Shown in pieces: positions 16,923-25,159 of a stretch of DNA of 64,000 nucleotides (position 1 is the stretch's first letter; the number at the start of each line of letters is the position of its first letter). Under the pieces are notes generated by a model. That model worked only from the letters and a program-made list of their open reading frames with translations, was not told the DNA's origin and did no database searches. Position numbers and translations under genes: made by a program. The stretch is from Kribbella soli (GTDB lineage: Bacteria; Actinomycetota; Actinomycetes; Propionibacteriales; Kribbellaceae), in assembly GCF_004331345.1 (NCBI RefSeq), contig NZ_SJJZ01000001.1, positions 2,294,001-2,358,000 on the forward strand, given 5' to 3'.

Positions 16923-17744
16923 GTGACCAGCCCCGCACCCCGCCGTAACCGCGTCTGCAAACGCGCTGTCGTCCTGAGGACCGAGCGGATCACCCCGCAC
17001 ATGATCCGGGTCGTGCTCACCTCCGACGACTTCGCCGACAACGGCTTCACCGACCACTACGTGAAGCTGCTGTTCTGCAAGGACGGCGTCGAGTACCCCG
17101 AGCCGCTGGACATGGGCGTGGTGCGGGAGACGTACCCGGCCGAGCAGTGGCCGACCATGCGGACCTACACCGTCCGGAGCTGGGACGAGGCGACGCGGGA
17201 GCTGACCATCGACTTCGTCCACCACGGCGACGAGGGCATCGCGGGTCCGTGGGCGGCGTCGGCGCAGCCTGGTGACGTGCTGTGGTTCAACGGCCCCGGC
17301 GGTGCGTACACGCCGGACGAAGCGGCCGACTGGCACCTGCTCGTGGGTGACGAAAGCGCGCTGCCGGCGATCGGCGCCGCGGTCGAGCAGCTGCCGCCGG
17401 GTGCGCGCGCGACCGTCCTGATCGAGGTAGCGGACGAGACCGAGGAGCAGAAGTTCGGCGGCTCGGGCGAGGCCGACGTGCAGTGGTTCCACCGCGCGAC
17501 CGCCGACGGTGAGCGCGGCGACGGTCTGGTCGCGGCCGTCGAAGCTCTCGACTTCCCGGACGGTACGCCGCACGTGTTCGTGCACGGCGAGGCCGGCTTC
17601 GTGTTCCGGATCCGCAAGAACCTGTTCCAGACCCGTGGACTCAGCCGGGGCAACGTCTCGCTGTCCGGCTACTGGCGGATCGGCAAGAACGAGGACGGCT
17701 GGCAGGCGGAAAAGGCTGAAACCGCCCGCCAGCAATCTTCCTAG
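16923..17744 (+). CDS. Siderophore-interacting flavoprotein (ferric-siderophore reductase)
   Basis: A 273-aa cytoplasmic protein of the SIP/ViuB family, which uses FAD and a reduced pyridine nucleotide or ferredoxin to reduce iron bound to siderophores. The FAD-binding motif is visible in MRTYTVRSWDEATREL (about 80-95, the RxYT motif), followed by the phosphate-contacting region GPWAASAQPGDVLWFNGPGG. The C-terminal half has LLVGDESALPAIGAAVEQLP (~140-160) and the family-typical HVFVHGEAGFVFRIRKN and SLSGYWRIGKNEDGW endings. Start is a GTG with GAGAGGA upstream and an iron box before it. It sits between paralogs 3 and 4 of the secreted family; its stop and the stop of the convergent paralog 4 share CTAG. 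Confidence 0.92.
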   Translation: MTSPAPRRNRVCKRAVVLRTERITPHMIRVVLTSDDFADNGFTDHYVKLLFCKDGVEYPEPLDMGVVRETYPAEQWPTMRTYTVRSWDEATRELTIDFVHHGDEGIAGPWAASAQPGDVLWFNGPGGAYTPDEAADWHLLVGDESALPAIGAAVEQLPPGARATVLIEVADETEEQKFGGSGEADVQWFHRATADGERGDGLVAAVEALDFPDGTPHVFVHGEAGFVFRIRKNLFQTRGLSRGNVSLSGYWRIGKNEDGWQAEKAETARQQSS

Positions 17745-18793
17745 AGCCCTCGGATGTAGAACACCTGGCTGACGCCGGTCAGGTAGCGGCCGCACGCCGG
17801 GAAGTAGACCCGGTACGGGATCAGACCCTTGTACGCCGGCTGCGCGGACACTGTGTAGCGTCCGCTCAGCCGCACCTTCGCGGTGCTGACCTGCCTCCAC
17901 TGCGAAGCGCCGTACAAGCGCTGCAGCAGGACCGGGCAGTTGATCGGCGGGCCGAGCACGCGGCCGTTGACCGGCACGACCGTGCCGACGGCTGCGCTCG
18001 CCTTGGACGGCACGGCCGACACGACGCCGGGCCGGATGACGAGGAGACCGAGGCCGGTGATGTCGAGCGGAGTGCTCTTGATCCGCAGGCAGTTGCCCCA
18101 TTCGCCGTCACTGGACGGGTACGAGTGGGTGATCAGACCGGCGGTCGTCGTCAGCACGTTGACCCCGCCGGCTTCCTCGGCGCACTGGTTGTCGACGCCG
18201 AGCATGGCCCGGACGCGGGTGCCGTAGGGCTTACCGGTTGTGCGGTCGGTGATCGCCCAGGTGATCGTGTAGTTCGGGCCGAACGGCACTACCGCCGGTG
18301 TCACCTTGGCGGTGACCTTCGGCTGGTGCGTGCCGGTGATGGTCAGGGTCGGGCCGTCGACGGGTGTCGGGTCGGGCAGCATCCCGCCCGCTTGCCAGGT
18401 GAAGTACGGGCCGTACGAGACGCCGTACACCTTGTAGGTCCCGTTCGCGGTGGACGAGATGTGCACCGGGCCGGACCAGACCCCGTTCTGCACCGTGCCC
18501 GAGGTGCGTGGCAGATCGGTCGAGAGCAGCTCGGTCATCGGGCCGGTGCCACTGATCCGCTTGATGTACACGAGTAGTACCAGGTTGTTGTCGTCCGGGT
18601 TGGTCGTGTCGTACTTCGCCGCGACGGTCAGCTTCACCGGGACGGTGTTCAGTCCCGATACCGCGATCGTCGTTCGGTCAGCTGTGACGCTCGTGACCGT
18701 CAGTTTGGGATCCACCGCAGCATCAGCTGCTGTGATCCCAGTCCCCACCACTGCCGACGCCAAAAGCGCCGCAACCACTCTGTGCCCCCACAT
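17741..18793 (-). CDS. Secreted four-cysteine beta-sandwich protein, paralog 4 of 4 (inverted)
   Basis: A 350-aa paralog on the opposite strand, more diverged than the other three. The signal peptide is about residues 1-25 (VVAALLASAVVGTGITAADA). It keeps IAVSGLNTVPVKLTV, the TGTHQPKVTAKVTPAVVPFG linker, the TGKPYGTRVR loop and the C-terminal LQRLYGASQWRQV and YKGLIPYRVYFPAC blocks. The four cysteines are conserved (NQCAEE, GNCLRI, INCPVLL, PACGR). Differences concentrate in the N-terminal domain (KYDTTNPDDNNLVLLVYIKRISGTG). It converges on the siderophore-interacting protein gene with stops overlapping in CTAG. Function is unknown; the association with an iron-regulated gene may be coincidental. 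Confidence 0.8.
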   Translation of the reverse strand: MWGHRVVAALLASAVVGTGITAADAAVDPKLTVTSVTADRTTIAVSGLNTVPVKLTVAAKYDTTNPDDNNLVLLVYIKRISGTGPMTELLSTDLPRTSGTVQNGVWSGPVHISSTANGTYKVYGVSYGPYFTWQAGGMLPDPTPVDGPTLTITGTHQPKVTAKVTPAVVPFGPNYTITWAITDRTTGKPYGTRVRAMLGVDNQCAEEAGGVNVLTTTAGLITHSYPSSDGEWGNCLRIKSTPLDITGLGLLVIRPGVVSAVPSKASAAVGTVVPVNGRVLGPPINCPVLLQRLYGASQWRQVSTAKVRLSGRYTVSAQPAYKGLIPYRVYFPACGRYLTGVSQVFYIRGL

Positions 18794-18832
18794 GTATGCA
18801 GAGTGACACTCTGTGAAGAACCTGACTAGACC

Positions 18833-19558
18833 TCAACTACCCCGGCGTTCGGTGAGTACGTCGATGAGCGTGCCGGCCTGGTTCGTCGGGAGGACCCAGT
18901 CCTCGCCGTTCGCCTGCAGAATCACGGCCGGGCCCTGGCTGGCGACCGCGTGGGTCACAGCGATCGGGAACCGCAGCCGCTCCGCACCCGAGAGCGAGAA
19001 CTCGTATGTGCCGGTGATCGCGGTCAGCGGATAGGTGCGGAACTGGTGCGCGGCGCGCGGGACCGGGTGCGACTGGACGGTGACCGAGTCCGCGCCGACG
19101 AGGACCGCGGCGAGCGGGATGCCACGGAGCCGGAAGACCAGTTCGTACGGCGTACCGGCGAGCTCGGGGACGAACGGGACCAGCAGTGCACGGTCGGCCG
19201 CTCGCGCCAGGGCCAGTCCGCCGATGATCCCGAGGATCAGGCCGGGCAGCGCGAGGATCGCCGGCCACCAGACCCCGACTGCCAACGGGAACAGCGTCAC
19301 TGTCAGACCGGTGAGACCGCCGAACAACCCTGCGACGCCGAGCCACCACCGCGGCTGGTACCGATGCCGCCGCCGCAGCACGAAGCCGATCACCAGCATC
19401 GCGACCGGCACCACACACCCGATCCACGCCGCCACTGGACCGGTCACGGCGATCAACGCGACCACCACCAGCAGGACGAGAGGAATCCCCAAGTACGTCG
19501 CCGCCACGATCCGCTGGACCCGCCGATGCCTGCTCTCCACGGCAAAACCCAAGCACAT
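18833..19558 (-). CDS. Membrane protein of unknown function
   Basis: A 241-aa protein with four predicted membrane helices in its first half (for example YLGIPLVLLVVVALIAV, GCVVPVAMLVIGFVL, GVWWPAILALPGLILGIIGG). A soluble beta-rich C-terminal domain follows (about 130-241: YELVFRLRGIPLAAVLVGADSV ... PAVILQANGEDWVLPTNQAG). The overall build resembles small PH-like-domain membrane proteins, but I do not recognise the family. The ATG start has GGAG directly adjacent, which is poor spacing; an in-frame GTG about 18 nt inside is an alternative. It follows the Fic gene by 42 nt and could be in the same transcript. Confidence 0.6.
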   Translation of the reverse strand: MCLGFAVESRHRRVQRIVAATYLGIPLVLLVVVALIAVTGPVAAWIGCVVPVAMLVIGFVLRRRHRYQPRWWLGVAGLFGGLTGLTVTLFPLAVGVWWPAILALPGLILGIIGGLALARAADRALLVPFVPELAGTPYELVFRLRGIPLAAVLVGADSVTVQSHPVPRAAHQFRTYPLTAITGTYEFSLSGAERLRFPIAVTHAVASQGPAVILQANGEDWVLPTNQAGTLIDVLTERRGS

Positions 19559-19600
19559 CTCCGCCGAAGCGCCTACTGGCGACCCGGCTTGCTGATCGCC

Positions 19601-20380
19601 TCAGCTCCGCTCGGTCGATTGCCCGGAGCGGCCTCGGGCCGAGCTCCCGCGCCGGGCGCCGGTAGTGCCTTCTGCTCGCGTGGTCCGGGCCGGCGCCTCG
19701 CTCGGATCGAGCCCGGCGACCCGCCGGGCCTCCTTCAACTCCGACGAGATCAGGGTCTGGGTCGGTCCGCCCGGTCGCTCCTCGGCGATGTGCTTGAACA
19801 CCGGCACCATCTCGTCGGGCACTGGCTCGTACTTGCCGAGGTCCGGGTCGGTCAGCATCGACCGCTGGTTCCACGCGTTGGGCGGACACTTGGTGAAGTC
19901 GAGCTGGTAGTTGGACAGCTCGGAGACCTGCTGCATGAACACCTTGGCCGCCCGCCCGTTGCCCTCCCGGTGCGGATGAGCCTGGTTCACATAGGCGTGG
20001 ACCTCCGCGGCCTTCTCCGCGAACTGGTCCAGGTCCATCGACGGCCAGTCGGCGGACTCGATCATCTTGGTGGCATCGGCCAGGTAGCGGTCGATCTGAC
20101 CCAGAGGTGCGAAGCCGCCCGGACCGCTCTTGTGCAGCTCGACCGTCCGGCGCTGGCCGGCCCACTCGTAGACATCCTGGAAGAGGTGCGCGTGGATCGC
20201 CTGCACGTGCTGAGCGTCGTACGTCCGCGGGATCTCCACCTCGCCGGACTCCAGCTGGAGTTGGCGGCCCGCCGCCGCGGTGTACTCCTTGTCCTTCAGT
20301 TTGTCCTTGTCACGCTCGCCGAACTTGTTCTGCAGCGTGTCCTCGTGGGGCGGCGGGTAGGCATACGGGTCCTGTGCCAT
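19601..20380 (-). CDS. Fic-domain AMP-transferase (toxin of Fic/antitoxin pair)
   Basis: A 259-aa Fic protein predicted to transfer AMP from ATP to a hydroxyl of a target protein. The full catalytic motif is present: HPHREGNGRAAK at residues 135-146, matching HxFx(D/E)GNGRxxR with Arg replacing the usual Phe at the fourth position. The flap region is FAPLGQI at ~90-96. No inhibitory (S/T)xxxE(G/N) motif is seen in the protein itself, so it is a class I Fic that needs a separate antitoxin, encoded 3 nt upstream. The last ~35 residues are a basic, Ser/Arg/Gly-rich tail. Possible target is DNA gyrase/topoisomerase IV as for VbhT, by analogy only. Confidence 0.85.
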   Translation of the reverse strand: MAQDPYAYPPPHEDTLQNKFGERDKDKLKDKEYTAAAGRQLQLESGEVEIPRTYDAQHVQAIHAHLFQDVYEWAGQRRTVELHKSGPGGFAPLGQIDRYLADATKMIESADWPSMDLDQFAEKAAEVHAYVNQAHPHREGNGRAAKVFMQQVSELSNYQLDFTKCPPNAWNQRSMLTDPDLGKYEPVPDEMVPVFKHIAEERPGGPTQTLISSELKEARRVAGLDPSEAPARTTRAEGTTGARRGSSARGRSGQSTERS

Positions 20381-20383
20381 CGC

Positions 20384-20617
20384 TCAGCCCTGGTCCGCGG
20401 CGCGCCGACGGGCGGCCGCGTCGGCGCGGCGAAGGTACTCATCCTGGTCGATGACGCCGCGGGCGCGGTCGGCGAGGTTCTCGACGTCCTCGCGGTTCGG
20501 TTCCCAGCCTTCGTGCCAGGCGTTGGCGAAGGACTGCAGAACGGCACGCCGCTGCACGTCGTCGAGCGGGACGAACAGCTCGGGCCAGCGCTTCTCGATG
20601 TCCAGCTCGTCGGCCAT
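20384..20617 (-). CDS. VbhA-like antitoxin to the Fic protein
   Basis: A 77-aa small helical protein directly upstream of the Fic gene (3 nt gap), with a G-rich ribosome-binding site before its ATG. It resembles VbhA-type Fic antitoxins: a short N-terminal helix, the inhibitory helix QSFANAWHEGWEP (about 28-40), and a C-terminal helix DVENLADRARGVIDQDEYLRR. The key Glu-Gly is present (HEG), and that Glu normally competes with the gamma phosphate of ATP. The position normally Ser/Thr, four residues before Glu, is Asn here. The assignment rests mainly on context plus this helix. Confidence 0.7.
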   Translation of the reverse strand: MADELDIEKRWPELFVPLDDVQRRAVLQSFANAWHEGWEPNREDVENLADRARGVIDQDEYLRRADAAARRRAADQG

Positions 20618-20674
20618 GCCCCCAGTCTACGAAAATCCAGGTGCATCGACCTCGAATCACCTACTGTGCCGAGG

Positions 20675-21565
20675 GTGATCGAGATTCCCGCGAGGCTCGT
20701 CCGGAATCACAGCGAGAAAGCGCCCGACTGGTTGGCCGGGCTGCCCGCGGCGGTCGAGCGGTACGTCGGTGAGTGGCAGCTGGCCGTGTCCGGCGACCCG
20801 TTGAGCGGCGAGGCGTCGCTCATCCTCCCCGTCGCACGGCGGGACGGGACCGCGGCGATGCTCAAGCTGCAGAGCGTCAACGAGGAATCCGAGAGCGAGG
20901 CGCTGGCGCTGCGGACCTGGAACCACGACGACGTCGTCGAGGTGCTCGAGGACGATCCGGAAACGTCGACACTGCTGCTGGAACGGCTCGAACCGCGAAC
21001 GCTGGACGACCATCCCGATCACGTCGAGGCGACCCTGATCCTGGCCGAGCTCCTGAACCACCTGAGCGCCGTACCCGCCCCACCCGGCATCCGCCACCTC
21101 GCGGACATCGCCGCCGGGATGATCGAGGACGCTCCCCGCGTGATCCCGATGCTGGCCGACCCGGCCGAACAGGCGTTGACCTGGCGGTACGTCGCGCAGG
21201 TGACCGAGCTGCTGCCGGAGCCCGGTGACCGCCTGCTGCACTGGGACCTGCACTACTACAACGTGATGGCCGCGAAACGGCAGCCGTGGTTGGTGATCGA
21301 CCCGAAGCCACTCGCCGGCGACCCGGCGTTCGAACTCATGCCGGCGGTGTGGAACCGGTGGGACGATCTGGTGGCGACCGGCGACCTGTCGCAAGCGATC
21401 CGCGACCGGTTCGACCTCATGCTCGAGGTGACCGGCATCGACCGGGATCGTGCGCTCGGGTGGACGGCGGGGCGGATCCTGCAGAACGTGCTGTGGTTCA
21501 CCGCCGATGGCGATACCCGGATCGAGGCGGAGCTGAAGGCGGTCTCGGATGCCCTGTTCGTGTGA
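20675..21565 (+). CDS. Aminoglycoside/hydroxyurea phosphotransferase-like kinase
   Basis: A 296-aa protein kinase-like-fold enzyme of the APH(6)/streptomycin 6-kinase group. Seen are the ATP-binding beta-lobe with a lysine in AAMLKLQSVNEESESEALAL (about 50-70), the catalytic loop LHWDLHYYNVMAAKRQP (~190-205) and the metal-binding DPKPLAGDPAFELMP (~210-222). Family members phosphorylate streptomycin, hydroxyurea or other small molecules; the substrate cannot be inferred. The GTG at 20675 has no ribosome-binding site; an in-frame GTG lies at 20666, and both suggest a leaderless transcript. The truncated haemoglobin gene follows 12 nt after the stop. Confidence 0.8.
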   Translation: MIEIPARLVRNHSEKAPDWLAGLPAAVERYVGEWQLAVSGDPLSGEASLILPVARRDGTAAMLKLQSVNEESESEALALRTWNHDDVVEVLEDDPETSTLLLERLEPRTLDDHPDHVEATLILAELLNHLSAVPAPPGIRHLADIAAGMIEDAPRVIPMLADPAEQALTWRYVAQVTELLPEPGDRLLHWDLHYYNVMAAKRQPWLVIDPKPLAGDPAFELMPAVWNRWDDLVATGDLSQAIRDRFDLMLEVTGIDRDRALGWTAGRILQNVLWFTADGDTRIEAELKAVSDALFV

Positions 21566-21577
21566 TTACATAATTAC

Positions 21578-22036
21578 GTGACTACTCCGACGCTGTACGA
21601 GTGGGCCGGCGGGCACGAGGCGCTGCGCCGGCTGACCGAGGTGTTCTACAACCAGGTGCTCGAGGACCCGATCCTCGCACCGGTCTTCGCGCACATGAGC
21701 GAGAACCACCGCGAGCACGTGGCGATCTGGCTCGGTGAGGTGTTCCGCGGCCACAGCCGGTACACCGACGAGCTCGGGGGCTACCCGGCGATGCTGTCGC
21801 ACCACCTGAACCTCGAGCTGACCGAGGAACAGCGGTCGCGCTGGGCCGCCCTGATCGCGAGCAGCGCCGACCCGGCCGGCCTCCCGGACGACCCGGAGTT
21901 CCGGTCAGCGTTCGTGGCGTACGTCGAGTGGGGCACACGGATCGCGCTGGCGAACTCCCAGCCCGGTGCGACCCCGCCACCGAAGGCACCTGTTCCGCAC
22001 TGGGGCTGGGGCGAGGCGCCGCCGTACCAGCCCTGA
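21578..22036 (+). CDS. Truncated haemoglobin, group II (TrHbO-like)
   Basis: A 152-aa globin. The start matches the family: LYEWAGGHEALRRLTEVFYNQV at residues 6-27. DPILAPVFAHMSENHREHVAIWLGEVF carries the proximal His region, and RWAALI has the Trp at G8 typical of group II. About 25 Pro-rich residues extend the C-terminus (PPPKAPVPHWGWGEAPPYQP). Group II truncated haemoglobins bind O2 or peroxide tightly and are linked to redox protection. The GTG start comes right after an AT-rich ATTACATAATTAC, unusual in this GC-rich region. It could be a -10 element for a leaderless message, or the gene could be read from the kinase upstream. Confidence 0.9.
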   Translation: MTTPTLYEWAGGHEALRRLTEVFYNQVLEDPILAPVFAHMSENHREHVAIWLGEVFRGHSRYTDELGGYPAMLSHHLNLELTEEQRSRWAALIASSADPAGLPDDPEFRSAFVAYVEWGTRIALANSQPGATPPPKAPVPHWGWGEAPPYQP

Positions 22037-22151
22037 GGTCAGGTACGCAGGGCCCAGGTCCGGCGGGGACGGGCGCTGCTTCGGCGAACTGCGGGTTGGG
22101 TAGAGTCCCGGTTCACGTTGTGTCTGCCGGCGGGGATGCGAGGGTTTACCT

Positions 22152-23207
22152 GTGACCGCTCAGCTCGAATACCCCGACCTTCAGGATTCCGACGCGCTGC
22201 TGTCCGTGCAGGGCCTGTGGAAAGTGTTCGGCCCGAAGGCCCAGCGGGTTCCGCGCCGGCCGGAGCTCGCGGCCCTCGATCGCACGGACCTGTACGCGAA
22301 GACCGGCTGTACGGCGGCAGTTCGCGACCTGAGCTTCGACGTCGCACCCGGTGAGGTGTTCGTCGTGATGGGGCTGTCCGGTTCGGGCAAGTCCACGCTG
22401 GTCCGGTGCCTGACCCGGCTGATCGAGCCGACCGCCGGGCGGCTGGTCTTCGAGGGTGAGGACCTGCGCGCCGCCGACGAGAAGCGGCTGCGTGCGCTGC
22501 GACGGAGCAAGTTCTCGATGGTGTTCCAGCACTTCGGGCTGCTGCCGCACCGCAAGGTGATCGACAACGTCTCGTACGGCCTGGAGATCCGCGGCGAGAG
22601 CAAGCCGGACCGGCGGCGCCGCGCCCAGGAGGTCATCGACCTGGTCGGTCTGTCCGGCAACGAGCACCTGTACCCCGAGCAGCTGTCCGGCGGCATGCAG
22701 CAGCGGGTCGGCCTGGCGCGGGCGCTCGCCAACGATCCCGACGTACTGCTGTTCGACGAGCCATTCTCCGCGCTCGACCCGCTGATCCGGCGCGAGATGC
22801 AGACCGAGGTCGTCCGGCTGCACCGCGAGGTCGGCAAGACGATGGTGTTCATCACGCACGACCTGTCCGAGGCCTTGAAGCTCGGCGACCGGATCCTGTT
22901 GATGCGCGACGGCGCTGCGGTCCAGCTCGGCACCGGCGACGAGCTGGTCGGAGCGCCGGCCGACGACTACGTGCGCGAGTTCGTCCGCGACGTCCAGCGG
23001 GCCGACGTACTGACCCTGCGCTGGATCGCCCGGCGACCGCGCGACGGCGAGCCGTTGGACGGACCCGAGCTCGGTCCGGACGTCCTGGTCCGCGAGGCGA
23101 CCCGCCTCGTGCTGGAGGCCGACCGGCCGGTCAAGGTCGTCTCGAACGGCACACTGCTCGGTGTGATCGGCGACGAGGAGATCCTCGCCGTCGTCGCGGA
23201 CAACTGA
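22152..23207 (+). CDS. proV: Glycine betaine/proline-type ABC transporter ATP-binding protein
   Basis: A 351-aa ATPase of the ProV/OpuAA family for uptake of compatible solutes. The complete set of motifs is visible: Walker [10 protein letters not shown] (~76-84), Q-loop [13 protein letters not shown], signature [15 protein letters not shown], Walker [15 protein letters not shown] and switch [11 protein letters not shown] family-typical N-terminal extension (WKVFGPKAQ...AVRDLSFDV) is present. The C-terminal ~80 residues are shorter than a CBS pair and look like a single degenerate CBS-like module ([22 protein letters not shown]). It is first gene of a three-gene operon; its stop overlaps the permease start as TGATG. 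The 115 nt before the GTG contain no riboswitch fold I recognise. Confidence 0.92.
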   Translation: MTAQLEYPDLQDSDALLSVQGLWKVFGPKAQRVPRRPELAALDRTDLYAKTGCTAAVRDLSFDVAPGEVFVVMGLSGSGKSTLVRCLTRLIEPTAGRLVFEGEDLRAADEKRLRALRRSKFSMVFQHFGLLPHRKVIDNVSYGLEIRGESKPDRRRRAQEVIDLVGLSGNEHLYPEQLSGGMQQRVGLARALANDPDVLLFDEPFSALDPLIRREMQTEVVRLHREVGKTMVFITHDLSEALKLGDRILLMRDGAAVQLGTGDELVGAPADDYVREFVRDVQRADVLTLRWIARRPRDGEPLDGPELGPDVLVREATRLVLEADRPVKVVSNGTLLGVIGDEEILAVVADN

Positions 23208-25159
23208 TGGCCGCCATCACGAGCGACATGGAGGTCGAGGTACGTCGGCCTCGGCGCAGTGTGATCGTCGGCGTGCTGCTCGTCGTCTGGGTCGCGGCGT
23301 ACTTCGTCCTGCGCGGAATCGACACGCTCGTCCTCGGCGGGCAGGAGACCACCCCGCTGCATCGCTGGCTGACCGAACACCGCGACGGCGTCGGTCAGGG
23401 CAACGTGTTCTTCGACGCGATCCGGATCGCGGTCGACCACTTCGTCGTACTGCTCCAGAACGTCATCTCGCAGCCGTCGTTCGACCGGCCGGTCCCGGTG
23501 ATCGGGTGGCTCGGGGTGGTTGCGATCGCGGCGTACTGTGCGTGGGCGTTCGGCAACTGGAAGGTCGCCGTACTCACCGCTGCCGGGCTCGCCTTCGTCG
23601 GGTTGCAGGGGTTGTGGCAGGAGAGCATGGACACGCTCGCGCTGACCGTCGCGGCCGTGCTGCTGTCGTTGCTGGTGGCGATCCCGCTCGGAATCTGGGC
23701 CGGCTTGTCGGACCGGGCGTTCCGGGTCGCGACGCTGGTGCTCGACCTGATGCAGACGCTGCCCACGTTCGTGTACCTCGCGCCGTTGACGCTGTTCTTC
23801 GCGATCGGGCCGGCCGCGGCGACGATCGCCACGCTGATCTACGCTGCGCCGCCCGCGGTCCGGCTGACCGCGCACGCGATCCGCTCGGTGCCGCCGGAGA
23901 GTGTCGAGGCGGCGCGCTCGCTCGGCTCGACCCGTGGTCAGACCTTGCTGAAGGTCCTGCTGCCGATGTCGCGGTCGACCGTTGTCGTCGGCATCAACCA
24001 GACCATCATGGCGGCGCTCTCGATGGTGACCGTGGCCGCGCTGATCGACGCCCCGGGCCTCGGCCAGACCGTGCTGAAGGCGCTGCAGACGCTCGACGTC
24101 GGCGTCGCGTTCAACGCCGGTCTGGCGATCGTGGTGATCGCGATCGTCCTCGACCGGGTCACGACGGCGGCGGGCGACCGGCCGTGGCGTACGGCGAGTG
24201 TGCGGCGGAAGGTCCTGCTCGGCGTCGGCGCGCTCGCGGTGCTCGTCGCGATCTGGTTCTCCCGCACCTACGTGTGGGCGGCCGAGTTCCCGTCGGACGT
24301 CAACGTGGGCTCGCGGATCGCGGTGGTCGCCACGGACGTGACCAACTGGGTGCACAACGTCTTCGGCGGGTTCACGTACGGCCTGCGGGACGCGGTCACG
24401 ATCGGTCTGCTGAACCCGCTCGAGGGGCTCCTGACCGGGTCGCCGTGGTGGCTCGTCAGCGCGGTCGTCGTCGCGTTGGCCGCCGTACTCGGAGGTTGGC
24501 GGGGCGCCGTCCCCGCGGCGGTGTGCCTCGTGTTGCTGGTGGCAACCGGCGTGTGGCAGGACAGCATGGTCACGCTGGCGTCGACGTTGCTCGCGACGGT
24601 CGTGGTCGTGGCCGTCGGGCTCGCGCTCGGCGTGTGGGCCGGGCGGAACCGTCGGGTCGACACCTGGATCCGGCCGGTGCTGGACGCGGGGCAGACGATG
24701 CCACCGTTCGTGTACCTGGTGCCGTTCCTGGCGTTGTTCGGGACCAGCCGGTTCACGGCGATCGCGGCCGCGGTGGTGTTCGCCGTACCGGTGACCACCA
24801 AGATCGTTGCGGATGGCATCAGGGCGGTGCCGGTCGCGACCGTCGAGGCGGCGAACTCGGTCGGGTCGAGCGCCTGGCAGGTGATCAGCAAGGTCCAGCT
24901 GCCGGTGGCCCGGCGGGCGATCACGCTCGCGGTCAACCAAGGGCTGATCTACGTGTTGTCGATGGTGGTCGTCGGCGGACTGGTCGGCGCGGGCGCGTTG
25001 GGGTACGACGTGGCCGCCGGCTTCGCGCAGAGCGAGCTGTACGGCAAGGGGCTGGCCGCTGGGCTGGCTATCGTCCTGCTGGGCGTCATGCTCGACCGCA
25101 TCACCCAGGCGGCGGCCCGCCGTACTCAGAACTTCCAAAACAGAGGAGACAAGCGGTGA
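23207..25159 (+). CDS. proW: Glycine betaine/proline-type ABC permease, two fused permease domains
   Basis: A 650-aa integral membrane protein holding two complete binding-protein-dependent permease units. Each has its EAA loop: SVEAARSLGSTRGQTLLKVLLP (about 225-246) and TVEAANSVGSSAWQVISKVQLP (about 545-566). Each is preceded by the conserved TLPTFVYLAPL/TMPPFVYLVPF helix. Most ProW proteins carry one unit and homodimerise, so here one polypeptide can form the whole translocation channel. The N-terminal ~60 residues include an extra helix. The start ATG overlaps the ATPase stop by one base; the binding protein's GTG overlaps its stop as GTGA. Predicted to import betaine, proline or choline. 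Confidence 0.92.
   Translation: MAAITSDMEVEVRRPRRSVIVGVLLVVWVAAYFVLRGIDTLVLGGQETTPLHRWLTEHRDGVGQGNVFFDAIRIAVDHFVVLLQNVISQPSFDRPVPVIGWLGVVAIAAYCAWAFGNWKVAVLTAAGLAFVGLQGLWQESMDTLALTVAAVLLSLLVAIPLGIWAGLSDRAFRVATLVLDLMQTLPTFVYLAPLTLFFAIGPAAATIATLIYAAPPAVRLTAHAIRSVPPESVEAARSLGSTRGQTLLKVLLPMSRSTVVVGINQTIMAALSMVTVAALIDAPGLGQTVLKALQTLDVGVAFNAGLAIVVIAIVLDRVTTAAGDRPWRTASVRRKVLLGVGALAVLVAIWFSRTYVWAAEFPSDVNVGSRIAVVATDVTNWVHNVFGGFTYGLRDAVTIGLLNPLEGLLTGSPWWLVSAVVVALAAVLGGWRGAVPAAVCLVLLVATGVWQDSMVTLASTLLATVVVVAVGLALGVWAGRNRRVDTWIRPVLDAGQTMPPFVYLVPFLALFGTSRFTAIAAAVVFAVPVTTKIVADGIRAVPVATVEAANSVGSSAWQVISKVQLPVARRAITLAVNQGLIYVLSMVVVGGLVGAGALGYDVAAGFAQSELYGKGLAAGLAIVLLGVMLDRITQAAARRTQNFQNRGDKR

Noticed and set aside
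22037..22151. Riboswitch before the betaine-type importer operon
   Set aside because: I looked for aptamer-like paired elements but saw only short GC-rich repeats; nothing matches a known class.
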